Positions 34,496 to 42,512 of a stretch of DNA of 64,000 nt are shown here, in pieces (the stretch's first letter is position 1; every line of letters begins with the position of its first letter). Origin of the DNA: Agromyces sp. LHK192 (lineage in GTDB: Bacteria; Actinomycetota; Actinomycetes; Actinomycetales; Microbacteriaceae); contig NZ_CP034753.1 in the NCBI RefSeq assembly GCF_004006235.1, positions 620,001 to 684,000 on the forward strand, in the 5' to 3' direction. The notes beneath the pieces are model-generated. The model saw only the letters and a list, made by a program, of their open reading frames with translations, searched no databases and was not told the origin of the DNA. The translations under genes and the position numbers were made by a program.

Positions 34496-35461
34496 GTGAC
34501 GATCGCCCAAGTGCAGACCACCTGGTTCGCCGAGACGTTCTCGCTGCTCGCCGAGAACGTCGAGCAGGCGATCCTCGGCAAGCGCCACGTCGTCGAACTC
34601 GTGCTCGCGACCGCGATCTCGGGCGGCCACGTGCTGCTCGAGGACTTCCCGGGCACCGGCAAGACCGCGCTCGCCCGGGCGATCGCGCAGACCGTGCACG
34701 GCACCAACTCGCGCATCCAGTTCACGCCCGACCTGCTGCCCGGCGACGTGACCGGCGTCACGGTGTTCGACCAGAAGCAGGGCGAGTTCGAGTTCCACGC
34801 CGGCCCGGTGTTCGCGAACATCGTGCTCGCCGACGAGATCAACCGTGCCAGCCCGAAGACGCAGTCGGCGCTGCTCGAGGTCATGGAGGAGGGCCACGTC
34901 ACGGTCGACGGCGTGACCCGCCAGGTCGGCGACCCCTTCCTCGTGATCGCGACGCAGAACCCGATCGAGCAGGGCGGCACCTACCGCCTGCCCGAGGCGC
35001 AGCTCGACCGTTTCATGATCAAGACCTCGGTCGGATACCCCGACGAGGCCGCGACCCTGCGGATCCTCCAGGGCGTCGCCAACCCGCGGAAGACGCTCGA
35101 CGCCGTCGCGACCACCGAGACGGTCGTCGCGATGGGCGAACTCGCGCGCGGCGTGTACGTCAACCCGCTCATCTCCGACTACATCATGCGGATCGTGGAT
35201 GCCTCCCGCCGCGCGACCGAGGTGCGCCTCGGGGTCAGCGTGCGCGGCGCGATCGCGCTCAGCCGTCTCGTGATGACCTGGGCGGCCGCGCACGGGCGCA
35301 CCTACGTCACGCCCGACGACGTCCGCGAGCTCGCGGTCGCCGCGCTGGCGCACCGCCTCGTGCTCGAACCCGAGGCCGAGTTCGACGGCGTGACCGCGGT
35401 CGACGTCATCGGCCAGATCCTGCTCGACGTCTCCGCCCCGCGGGAGAACGGCAGCCAGTGA
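34496..35461 (+). CDS. MoxR-family AAA+ ATPase
   Basis: A 321-residue AAA+ ATPase of the MoxR group. Walker A is EDFPGTGKTALARAIA and Walker B is IVLADEINRASPKTQSALLEVMEE. Sensor 1 is ATQNPIEQGGTYRLPEAQLDRF with the arginine finger. MoxR proteins act as chaperones that activate or assemble partner complexes, usually with VWA or DUF58 proteins; here DUF58 overlaps it directly. GTG 34496 follows GAGAGGA. The C-terminal lid helices (RGAIALSRLVMTWAAAHGR) are intact. Confidence 0.95.
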   Translation: MTIAQVQTTWFAETFSLLAENVEQAILGKRHVVELVLATAISGGHVLLEDFPGTGKTALARAIAQTVHGTNSRIQFTPDLLPGDVTGVTVFDQKQGEFEFHAGPVFANIVLADEINRASPKTQSALLEVMEEGHVTVDGVTRQVGDPFLVIATQNPIEQGGTYRLPEAQLDRFMIKTSVGYPDEAATLRILQGVANPRKTLDAVATTETVVAMGELARGVYVNPLISDYIMRIVDASRRATEVRLGVSVRGAIALSRLVMTWAAAHGRTYVTPDDVRELAVAALAHRLVLEPEAEFDGVTAVDVIGQILLDVSAPRENGSQ

Positions 35462-36843
35462 CCTTCCACACCGAGTCGCGCCTGACGCGCACCGAATCGC
35501 GGCTGGCGCACACCGCTGCCACGGGGACGAAGACCCGTGGCAGCACCGTGACGCGCGTCGCGAGCACCCGCCGTGGCGGGGTCGCCGGTGCGGTCGTCGG
35601 CGTGCGCATCGCGGTCGCGCGCTCGCGCGCGGCGCTGCGCGCGGCGGGCGGATGGCTCGGTGAGACGGTGTCGCCCGCGGGGGCGCTACTGATCTCGGTC
35701 GCGGTGGTCGGCACGGCGGCCGGCCTCGCGTTCGGCTGGGTCGAGGCGTGGATCGCCGCGGGCATCGCGCTCGCGCTCCTGGTGTGCTGCGTGCCGTTCC
35801 TGCTGGGGTCGCACGACTACCGGCTCGACCTCGTGCTCGACCGCGACCGCGTGGTCGCCGGCGCCGAGGTCGGGGCGAGCCTCGGCCTCGTCAACGCGGG
35901 GTCGCGGACGTCGCTGCCGGGCGTCGTCGACATCCCCGTCGGCTCGGGACTGGTCGAGGTGCACGTGCCGTTGCTGCGCGGCGGGGCGAGGCATGACGAG
36001 CGGCTCGCGATCGCGGCCGAGCGTCGCGGCGTGATCGACGTCGGACCGATGACGATCTCGCGCGGCGACCCGATCGGCATCCTTCGCCGCGAACAGCGCT
36101 GGCCGGAGGTGCAGCGCATCCACGTGCACCCGCGCACGGTGCGCCTGCCCAGCACGAGCGCCGGGCTCATCCGCGATCTCGAGGGCCTGCCGACCGGCAA
36201 GCTCGTCAACGACGACCTCTCGTTCCACACCGTCCGCGAGTACGTGCGCGGCGATTCGCAGCGCCACGTGCACTGGAAGGCGACGGCGAAGACGGGCCGG
36301 CTCATGGTGCGCCAGTACGAGGAGTCGCGCCACGCGCGCATCGCGGTGCTGCTCGACGTCGACCTCGACGAGTACGTCGACGACGACGAGTTCGAGACGG
36401 CGGTGAGCGCCGCGGCATCGCTCGGCCTGCAGGCCGTGCGCGAGGGCCGCGACGTGTCGGTGTGCGTGGGCGGGGCGCTGCCCGAGTTCGGCGGCGACGT
36501 GTTCTCGCTGCGCACCCTGCCGACCCTCACTCCGCGCGCACTGCTGGACGCGATGTCGGGTGTCGAGGGCGTCGAACGCGCGACGCCGATCGAGGCCGCC
36601 GCCGCACTCACCGCGCAGAGCGCCGAAGGCCTGTCGATGGTGTTCCTCGTCGCGGGCTCCCGCACGCCGATCCAGCGGCTGCGCCAGGCGGCGATCGCGT
36701 TGCCGCCCGGCGTCCAGGTCGTGGCCGTCCGCTGCGAGCTCGGCGCGGAGCCGGCGGTGCGCACCGCTCGCGAACTGTCGGTGCTCACGCTCGGCGCGCT
36801 CGGCGACCTGAGCCGCATGCTCGCGAGGGGAGCACTGGCGTGA
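35458..36843 (+). CDS. DUF58 membrane protein
   Basis: A 461-residue protein. A poorly conserved basic/Thr-rich N-terminus is followed by two transmembrane helices (about 78-120, including LLISVAVVGTAAGLAFGW) and a DUF58 domain with the hallmark FHTVREYVRGDSQRHVHWKATAKTGRLMVRQYEE near residues 260-290. A VWA-like fold follows (IAVLLDVDLDEYVDDDEFETAVSAAASL), whose MIDAS is degenerate. GTG 35458 overlaps the moxR stop (GTGA). It is the standard partner of MoxR. Confidence 0.92.
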   Translation: MTFHTESRLTRTESRLAHTAATGTKTRGSTVTRVASTRRGGVAGAVVGVRIAVARSRAALRAAGGWLGETVSPAGALLISVAVVGTAAGLAFGWVEAWIAAGIALALLVCCVPFLLGSHDYRLDLVLDRDRVVAGAEVGASLGLVNAGSRTSLPGVVDIPVGSGLVEVHVPLLRGGARHDERLAIAAERRGVIDVGPMTISRGDPIGILRREQRWPEVQRIHVHPRTVRLPSTSAGLIRDLEGLPTGKLVNDDLSFHTVREYVRGDSQRHVHWKATAKTGRLMVRQYEESRHARIAVLLDVDLDEYVDDDEFETAVSAAASLGLQAVREGRDVSVCVGGALPEFGGDVFSLRTLPTLTPRALLDAMSGVEGVERATPIEAAAALTAQSAEGLSMVFLVAGSRTPIQRLRQAAIALPPGVQVVAVRCELGAEPAVRTARELSVLTLGALGDLSRMLARGALA

Positions 36844-39422
36844 GCGGCATCGAGGCTCCCGCCCGGCGGCGGCGCGCCGGGCGCGCCGCCCGCGCCTCGC
36901 GCCCCGGCGAGGAGCGGGCCGTCGCGCTGCTCGGCCTCGGATACGTCCTCGCGGGTGCCGCGCTCGCGGGCTGGGCCGCCTGGCCGATCCACGAGCACTG
37001 GCGGGTGTGGCTCGTGGTCGGCGCGGGCACCGCGATCGGCATCGGATCCGCCTGGCTCGGCAGCCGGGTCGCGGGCGTGCTCGGCGCGATCGTGACCGGG
37101 CTGATCGCGACCGCCGCGTACCTCGTGCTGGTCGTTCCCGTCGCGATCCCGTCGGCGCTCGCCACGATCGACCACCTGGTGCGCGGACTGCGCGACGGCG
37201 TGACCGGCATCGTGCTCGGCTGGCGGCAGGTGCTGACCGTCGAGCCGCCGCTCGCCGACTACCAGGCCGTGCTGGTGCCCCTGTTCGTCACCGTCGTGGC
37301 CGGCACGACGATCGCCTCCGCGCTCGTGCTGCGCGGTGGCCGTGCTGCGCCCTTCGCCACGATCCCCGTGATCGCGATGACGGTCTACGGCATCGCGTTC
37401 GGCACCGCCGTGGTGGCGCCCCCGCTCGAGGTCGTCGGACTCGTCCTGCCGTTCGGGCGCGAGGCGCTCCTCGGCATCGCGAGCCTGACGCTCGCGGCGG
37501 GCTGGTTGATCCTGCGCAGCCGGATGCGTCGCGCGCGCGCGATCGCGCGGGTCCGCGCCGGCACCGTCGTGCGCAGCGGCGGCGCCTCGGCATGGTTCGC
37601 CGTGCGGCGGTACGCGCTGGCGGGGGCGCTGCTCGCGGTGGCCCTCGTCGCCGGGATCGCCGTGACGCCGGCCGTCGCGGCGTTCGCCGACCGGTCCGTG
37701 CTGCGTGACGAGGTCGAGCCCTCGATCGTCGTGCAGCGCCAGCCGAGTCCGCTCGGCACGTACCGCTCGTGGTTCGAGGCCGACCGCCTCGATGAGACCG
37801 TGATCGAGGTCTCGGGCGACCTCGAGGCGTTCGAGCGGCTCGAGTTCGCGACGCTCGACGAGTACACGGGCGAGATCTTCCACGTGGACCCCGACACCCG
37901 CTACACGCGGCTCGTGCGCAGCGCCGACGGCGCCGCGGACCTCGCCGAGCTCGAGGTCCGCATCGGCGACGGGTACTCGGGCGTCTGGATGCCGGTGCCC
38001 GACGGCCTCGCCGCGGCCCCCGAGTTCGAGGGCGCCCGCACCGAGGAACTCGCCGACGGCTTCCACACCGCCGCCTCGGGCGACGCGATCGACATCGCCG
38101 TCGACGAGCGTGACGCCGACGACGCCCCGTCGGGCCCGGATGCCTCGGACAACGGCCTGCGGCCGGGCGACGCCTACCGCCTGGTCGCCCAGCGCGCCGG
38201 CGGCTCGGCCGGCGATGCCACGGCGGCCTTCGCCTCGGCGAGCGGTGGCGAGAGCCGGCTGGCCGAGGACGACCTGCCCGCGATGGCGGGCTGGATCGAG
38301 ATGCAGGAGGTGCCGCGCACCGGAGCCGGACTGCTGGACCTCGTCGACCGCCTGCGGACGCGCGGGTACCTCAGCCACTCCGTGCTCGACGCCGAGGAAG
38401 CCCGGCCGTGGATCGCCGGACTCCAGGCGGCGGGCGGCTACACCTTCCTCCCGAGCTACGCCGGTCACTCGCAGGCCCGGATCGACGAACTGTTCACCCA
38501 GCTCGTCGACCAGCAGCGTCGTGCCGGGGAGGACCCGCCCGAGGAGATGCTGATCGCCGGAGTCGGCGACGACGAGCAGTTCGCGGTCGCGGCCGCGCTG
38601 CTGGCCCGCGCGTTCGGCTTCGAGTCGCGCGTCGTGCTCGGCATGCGCCTGCCCGGTGCGGAGCCGGTGCCCGGTATCGCCACGTGCGAGTCGACGTGCA
38701 CGGGAGCGTCGATGACGGCGTGGAGCGAGGTCCGCGCGCCCGGCGGCGAATGGGTCGCGGTCGACACGACGCCCCAGTTCGTGCTTCCGCCGACCCAGAT
38801 CACCGAGGGCGAGCAGCTTCCGGAGCATCCGACCGTCCCCGATGACGAGCGCAGCGAGCCGATCGACCCGCCACGCGCGAACAGCGAGTCGTCGGATGCC
38901 GCGGCACCGCCGGCCGTGTCCGGCGACGATGACCCGACCGACGGTCTCGCGATCGTGCGGTGGGTCGCGCTCGGCACGGGCGCACTGCTGTTCCTCCTGC
39001 TGCCCGTGCTCGCGGTGCTGCTCCTCAAGTCCGGGCGTCGGCGGGCCCGCCGCAGCCTCGAGGACCCGGAGCTGCGCGTGGTCGCGGCGTGGGAGGAACT
39101 CGAGGATGTCTACGTCGAACACGGCGTGCCGTTCGCTGCGTCGAGCAGTCGCGCGGTGACCGCGGCGTCGGCTCGGCGCCCCGCCGCCGCAGAGCTCGCC
39201 CGACTCGTCGACCTGGCGGTCTTCGCGCCGCATCCGCCGTCCCCGGAGACGGCCGAACGCGCCTGGGCTATCGTCGATGCTGAGCGCCGGGACCTCAGGG
39301 CCGCGCTGCGACCGCTCGAGCGATGGCGAGCGACCTTCACGCTCCGCGGGTTCACCGCACGCCTCAGACCACGAACACCGGCAGCTGCGCTGTCCCTCCG
39401 TCCGAAGGAGTCCACCCCGTGA
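36840..39422 (+). CDS. Membrane transglutaminase-fold protein lacking catalytic Cys and His
   Basis: An 860-residue protein. About seven transmembrane helices at the N-terminus (residues 25-285) precede a large extracytoplasmic region with a transglutaminase-like core (about 540-650) and a final helix (about 705-725: WVALGTGALLFLLLPVLAVLLL). The core keeps the family layout (EQFAVAAALLARAFGFESRVVLG, TAWSEVRAPGGEWVAVDTTP). However, the nucleophilic Cys position is Asp578 (GDDEQFA) and the His position is Thr626 (TAW); only the third residue, Asp642, remains. It is therefore probably a binding or scaffold domain. GTG 36840 overlaps the DUF58 stop. MoxR-DUF58-transglutaminase is a recurring trio. 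Confidence 0.88.
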   Translation: MSGIEAPARRRRAGRAARASRPGEERAVALLGLGYVLAGAALAGWAAWPIHEHWRVWLVVGAGTAIGIGSAWLGSRVAGVLGAIVTGLIATAAYLVLVVPVAIPSALATIDHLVRGLRDGVTGIVLGWRQVLTVEPPLADYQAVLVPLFVTVVAGTTIASALVLRGGRAAPFATIPVIAMTVYGIAFGTAVVAPPLEVVGLVLPFGREALLGIASLTLAAGWLILRSRMRRARAIARVRAGTVVRSGGASAWFAVRRYALAGALLAVALVAGIAVTPAVAAFADRSVLRDEVEPSIVVQRQPSPLGTYRSWFEADRLDETVIEVSGDLEAFERLEFATLDEYTGEIFHVDPDTRYTRLVRSADGAADLAELEVRIGDGYSGVWMPVPDGLAAAPEFEGARTEELADGFHTAASGDAIDIAVDERDADDAPSGPDASDNGLRPGDAYRLVAQRAGGSAGDATAAFASASGGESRLAEDDLPAMAGWIEMQEVPRTGAGLLDLVDRLRTRGYLSHSVLDAEEARPWIAGLQAAGGYTFLPSYAGHSQARIDELFTQLVDQQRRAGEDPPEEMLIAGVGDDEQFAVAAALLARAFGFESRVVLGMRLPGAEPVPGIATCESTCTGASMTAWSEVRAPGGEWVAVDTTPQFVLPPTQITEGEQLPEHPTVPDDERSEPIDPPRANSESSDAAAPPAVSGDDDPTDGLAIVRWVALGTGALLFLLLPVLAVLLLKSGRRRARRSLEDPELRVVAAWEELEDVYVEHGVPFAASSSRAVTAASARRPAAAELARLVDLAVFAPHPPSPETAERAWAIVDAERRDLRAALRPLERWRATFTLRGFTARLRPRTPAAALSLRPKESTP

Positions 39423-40252
39423 CCGAACCCGCTGACGCCGCCTCCGCGCTGGCGTTCCTCCTCGTGGTGGTCGTCGTCGAACTCGTGATCGCGGCCGGCA
39501 TCTACGTGTGGATCGGCATCTCGTTCTCGAAGCTCTTCCAGCGGCTCTCCGCCGAGCGCTGGCGCGCGTGGGTGCCGCTGCTGAACTACGCCGAGGTGTA
39601 CGCGCTCGGCGGGATCAGCCGGTGGATGGTGCTGCTCCTGCTCGTGCCGATCGCGAACCTGTGGGGGCTGTACCAGTTCGGGGTCGCCGCCCACCGCATC
39701 AACGCGCTGTTCGGGCGGGGCATCGGGTTCGCGGTGCTCGCCGTGTTCCTGCCGCCCGTCTGGGCGACGATCCTCGGGTTCTCGAAGGCGACTCCCGACC
39801 CCGAGCACGGCCGCCTCGACGCAGCTCCGGCGGCCGCGCCCTGGCCGACCGCGACCGGCCCGCTCTCGGAGCTCCCGGCTCCGGGGGCACCCGCGCCGGT
39901 CTACGACCCGAACGGCTACGCGGGTCCGGGATGGGGGGCGCCTCCCGCTCCGGCTGCGCCGGCGCCCGCGCCCGCCGCCGGGTTCCCGCCGCCCCGCCCG
40001 GGTTCGCGCCGGTTCCGGCCGCCGGGTTCCCCGCGCCGGGGCAGCCTCCGGCCGTGCCGACGCCCGCGCCGACGCCCGCGTACCCGCCGTTCGGGGTGCA
40101 GCAGGCCCCCGCCCCCACTGCGCCGGAGCAACCGGCTCCCGCTGCGCCGGCTCCGGCGGCGCCGACTCCTGCCGCGCACGACCCCTGGTCGTGGCAGGCG
40201 CCGGCACCGCCCGCACCCGCGGCGTCGACCGAGGCGCCGCAGCACACGGTGA
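39419..40252 (+). CDS. DUF5684-like membrane protein, N-terminal part of a frameshifted FHA gene
   Basis: Reads 277 residues from GTG 39419, which overlaps the previous stop (GTGA). Three or four transmembrane helices (LAFLLVVVVVELVIAAGIYVW onward; the signature RAWVPLLNYAEVYALGGISRWMVLLLLVPIANLW) match DUF5684-type proteins. A Pro/Ala-rich linker follows. At about 39985-40000 a missing C in a C-rich run shifts the sense frame (expected GFPPAPPGFAPVPAAGF); residues after that point are Arg/Pro nonsense. The linker continues in the next frame, and after a second slip near 40325 joins the FHA domain annotated at 40191-40829. The intact protein would be about 470 residues: membrane, Pro/Ala linker, FHA. 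Confidence 0.7.
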   Translation: MTEPADAASALAFLLVVVVVELVIAAGIYVWIGISFSKLFQRLSAERWRAWVPLLNYAEVYALGGISRWMVLLLLVPIANLWGLYQFGVAAHRINALFGRGIGFAVLAVFLPPVWATILGFSKATPDPEHGRLDAAPAAAPWPTATGPLSELPAPGAPAPVYDPNGYAGPGWGAPPAPAAPAPAPAAGFPPPRPGSRRFRPPGSPRRGSLRPCRRPRRRPRTRRSGCSRPPPPLRRSNRLPLRRLRRRRLLPRTTPGRGRRRHRPHPRRRPRRRSTR

Positions 40253-40829
40253 TTCCGCCCATGCCCGGCTTCGCGCCGCCCGTGGCGCCGCCCGCTGTGG
40301 CGCCGCCTCAGCCACCGACCGCCCCCAGCAGGCGCCGCAGCCCGCCGCGCCGGAGCCTGCCGCGGCAGCGGCCCAGCCCGAGCCCGTCGACTTCGCCGCC
40401 GCGCACACCGTCCTCCGCGACCCGGGTTCCACGATCCCCGGGATCGCCGACATCGATGACGACGACTACGAGTCGACGGTCGTGGTCGACCGTCGCCCGC
40501 GCCTGACGTGGACGCTCGTGCTCGACGACGGGACGACGCTCGCCCTCACGGGCGACCGGGTCCTCCTCGGTCGCAATCCGGCCGAAGGACCGTCGGGCGA
40601 GCAGCGCCTCCCGGTGCCCGACTCCACGCGCACGCTCTCGAAGACGCACGCGCGACTCGACTTCGCCGACGGCCGATGGACCATCACCGACCTCGGCTCG
40701 ACGAACGGCGTCCTCGTCGAGCGGTCGGGCGAGGAGGAACTCATCGACGCCCACGTCGCGACCCCCGCGACGGGGCGCTTCGTGCTCGGGGAGGTCGGCA
40801 TGCGCATCGAGTCCGGGAGTGCGTCGTGA
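40191..40829 (+). CDS. FHA-domain protein, C-terminal part of the frameshifted gene
   Basis: The true coding frame is recognisable from about 40325 (QQAPQPAAPEPAAAAAQPEPVD) to the stop. It shows an acidic segment with YESTVVVDRR, then an FHA domain: DRVLLGRNPAEG, TLSKTHARLDF, ITDLGSTNGVLVE, with phosphothreonine-site Arg, Ser/Thr and His and the SxxH-type and TNG motifs intact. The first 40 residues from the GTG at 40191 are out of the ancestral frame. Together with 39419-40252 this was probably one gene. The stop overlaps the start of the PP2C gene (GTGA). Second phosphothreonine reader of the operon. Confidence 0.75.
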   Translation: MAGAGTARTRGVDRGAAAHGDSAHARLRAARGAARCGAASATDRPQQAPQPAAPEPAAAAAQPEPVDFAAAHTVLRDPGSTIPGIADIDDDDYESTVVVDRRPRLTWTLVLDDGTTLALTGDRVLLGRNPAEGPSGEQRLPVPDSTRTLSKTHARLDFADGRWTITDLGSTNGVLVERSGEEELIDAHVATPATGRFVLGEVGMRIESGSAS

Positions 40830-41686
40830 GCGCGGCTGCATCGAGCGGGGCCGAGGCATCCGTCATCCTGAGCGTCGGCACGGCGACCGATCGCGGCCGC
40901 CGACGCGAGGTGAACGAGGACTCGCTGCTCGCGCAGGCGCCGGTGTTCATCGTCGCCGACGGCATGGGCGGCTACGAGGCGGGCGACCGCGCGAGCCGGG
41001 CCGTCGTCGACGCGTTCCGCCGGCATGCCGCGCACGGTGCGTACACCACGCTCGACGCCGTGCGCGAGGCCCTGATCGCGGCCGACGACGGCGTGGCGGC
41101 GGTCGCAGAGGGCACGTCGCGAGGCGCCGGCAGCACCGTCACGGGCGTCGCACTCGTCGACGTCGACGGTGAGCCGAACTGGCTGGTGCTGAACGTCGGC
41201 GACTCGCGCGTGTACCGGCACCTCGGGACCGAGTTGCACCAGGTCACGATCGACCATTCGCTGGCGCAGGAACTCGTCGACGACGGCTCGATGCGCCGCG
41301 AGGACATGCGCGGGTTCGCCCAACGCAACGTCATCACGCGGGCGATCGGCGCGGCCGACAGTTCGGCCGACAGCTGGCTGCTTCCCGTCACGAACGGCGA
41401 GCGACTGCTCATCTGCTCCGACGGCCTGACCTCCGAGGTCACCGACGAGGCGATCCGGGCGACCCTCACGATGGCTGGACGCCCCGAGTCGGCGGCCGAG
41501 GCGCTGGTCGCGCGTGCGAACGAGGCCGGGGGCCGCGACAACATCACCGTCGTCGTCGTCGACGTGGTCTCGGGCGGGCGCCGTGCACCCATCGACGACG
41601 GATCCGGTTCGTCGTCGATGCGGGCGTCCGCGCAGGACGACCTCGACGGCACCACCATCCCGGTGAGGGCCGGCGAGCGGTCGTGA
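40826..41686 (+). CDS. PP2C-family Ser/Thr protein phosphatase
   Basis: A 286-residue PPM/PP2C phosphatase. It carries the canonical metal-site motifs: NEDSLLAQ, FIVADGMGGYEAGDRAS, VLNVGDSRVYR, LLICSDGLTSEV and GGRDNITVVVVDV. These Asp residues bind two Mn/Mg ions that activate water for phosphothreonine hydrolysis, so it would reverse the kinase encoded at 27216. Unlike PstP of mycobacteria there is no transmembrane helix; the C-terminus carries an acidic tail ending DDLDGTTIPVRAGERS, a possible phosphosite. GTG 40826 overlaps the FHA stop, and its own stop overlaps the next start. Confidence 0.95.
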   Translation: MSAAASSGAEASVILSVGTATDRGRRREVNEDSLLAQAPVFIVADGMGGYEAGDRASRAVVDAFRRHAAHGAYTTLDAVREALIAADDGVAAVAEGTSRGAGSTVTGVALVDVDGEPNWLVLNVGDSRVYRHLGTELHQVTIDHSLAQELVDDGSMRREDMRGFAQRNVITRAIGAADSSADSWLLPVTNGERLLICSDGLTSEVTDEAIRATLTMAGRPESAAEALVARANEAGGRDNITVVVVDVVSGGRRAPIDDGSGSSSMRASAQDDLDGTTIPVRAGERS

Positions 41687-42405
41687 GCAGCGAGGTCGAG
41701 CACGAGAGCGGCATCGTCGACGGCGAGGCCGTCGACGAGCGCACGGTCGTGGTCGGCCGACGCGCCGTCATCGAGGACGATGTCGACCGGACCGTGGTCG
41801 TCGAGCGAGGCGATCCGTTCGACGAGACGGCGGTCGTGATCCGGCCCGCCGCCGAGGCCTCCCGGGCGGGGGAGTTCGCTCCTCCGCACGACGCCGCCGA
41901 CCTGGACCGCACCCGGGTCGTGCGACGCGAGCGAGCACCCGGCGAATCGGGCGCCGCGAGCGCGTCGGATGCCGCGACCGCGGAGGCCGGCGACGACGAG
42001 GACTTCGACCGGACCCGCGTGGTCGGCGATCGCGACCCTGGCACACCGGTTCGGGCGGATCCCGAGCCGGCGCCGCACCGCACGAGCCGCCGCTCGGGCC
42101 GCGGTGACCGGCGGCGGACGTTGCAGCCCGCGCCGCTCGACCCTGCGACCCTGCGACCGGTGGTACCCGGCGCCGGTGCGGGCGCGATCGAGCCGTACGC
42201 GGTCCGCCAGGTTCCCGCGACGGCGACCTTCCCCCCGCAGGTGACCGACGCCGACCGGCCGACGCGCAACGACGACCCCGCGCTGCCGTCGTTGGCGCGA
42301 CGCTCGCGCCGGCGCGCAGCCGTCGGGGTCGCGGTGGTCGCCGTGACGAGCGTGGTGTCGGCGGCGGGCCTCGTCGCCGTCGGCGTGCTGGCCTTCTCGG
42401 GCTGA
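41683..42405 (+). CDS. Membrane protein with repeated Thr-Val-Val motifs, likely kinase substrate
   Basis: A 240-residue acidic protein with one C-terminal transmembrane helix (about 210-235, AAVGVAVVAVTSVVSAAGLVAVGVLAF). The soluble N-terminal part contains five similar motifs: DERTVVV (Thr21), DRTVVVE (Thr37), DETAVVI (Thr49), DRTRVVR (Thr77) and DRTRVVG (Thr111). Acidic residues before Thr and hydrophobic residues after it are what actinobacterial Ser/Thr kinases prefer, and phosphothreonines in such tails are FHA ligands. No known family. GTG 41683 overlaps the phosphatase stop. Last gene of the operon; a docking scaffold role is inferred. Confidence 0.82.
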   Translation: MSSEVEHESGIVDGEAVDERTVVVGRRAVIEDDVDRTVVVERGDPFDETAVVIRPAAEASRAGEFAPPHDAADLDRTRVVRRERAPGESGAASASDAATAEAGDDEDFDRTRVVGDRDPGTPVRADPEPAPHRTSRRSGRGDRRRTLQPAPLDPATLRPVVPGAGAGAIEPYAVRQVPATATFPPQVTDADRPTRNDDPALPSLARRSRRRAAVGVAVVAVTSVVSAAGLVAVGVLAFSG

Positions 42406-42410
42406 GGGCG

Positions 42411-42512
42411 GCTCAGGCGCCCGCGAGGCCCAGGCGCCCACGAGGCTCAGGCGCCCACGATGCTCAGGCGCCCGCGAGGCCCAGGCGCCCGCGATGCTCA
42501 GGCGCCCACGAC
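42411..42512. repeat. Six tandem 17-bp repeats between convergent genes
   Basis: Units such as GCTCAGGCGCCCGCGAG and GCCCAGGCGCCCACGAG run head to tail, varying at three positions. The last unit contains the stop and final codons of the MFS gene, so the array looks like an expansion of that gene's 3' end. It fills the whole gap between the membrane protein and MFS genes. Confidence 0.85.

Noticed and set aside
35817..39233. A 1138-codon minus-strand frame opposite the DUF58 and transglutaminase genes
   Set aside because: Antisense shadow, low-complexity Arg/Gly/His composition.
42411..42512. Possible CRISPR array
   Set aside because: The units are contiguous 17-bp repeats without unique spacers, and no cas genes are present.
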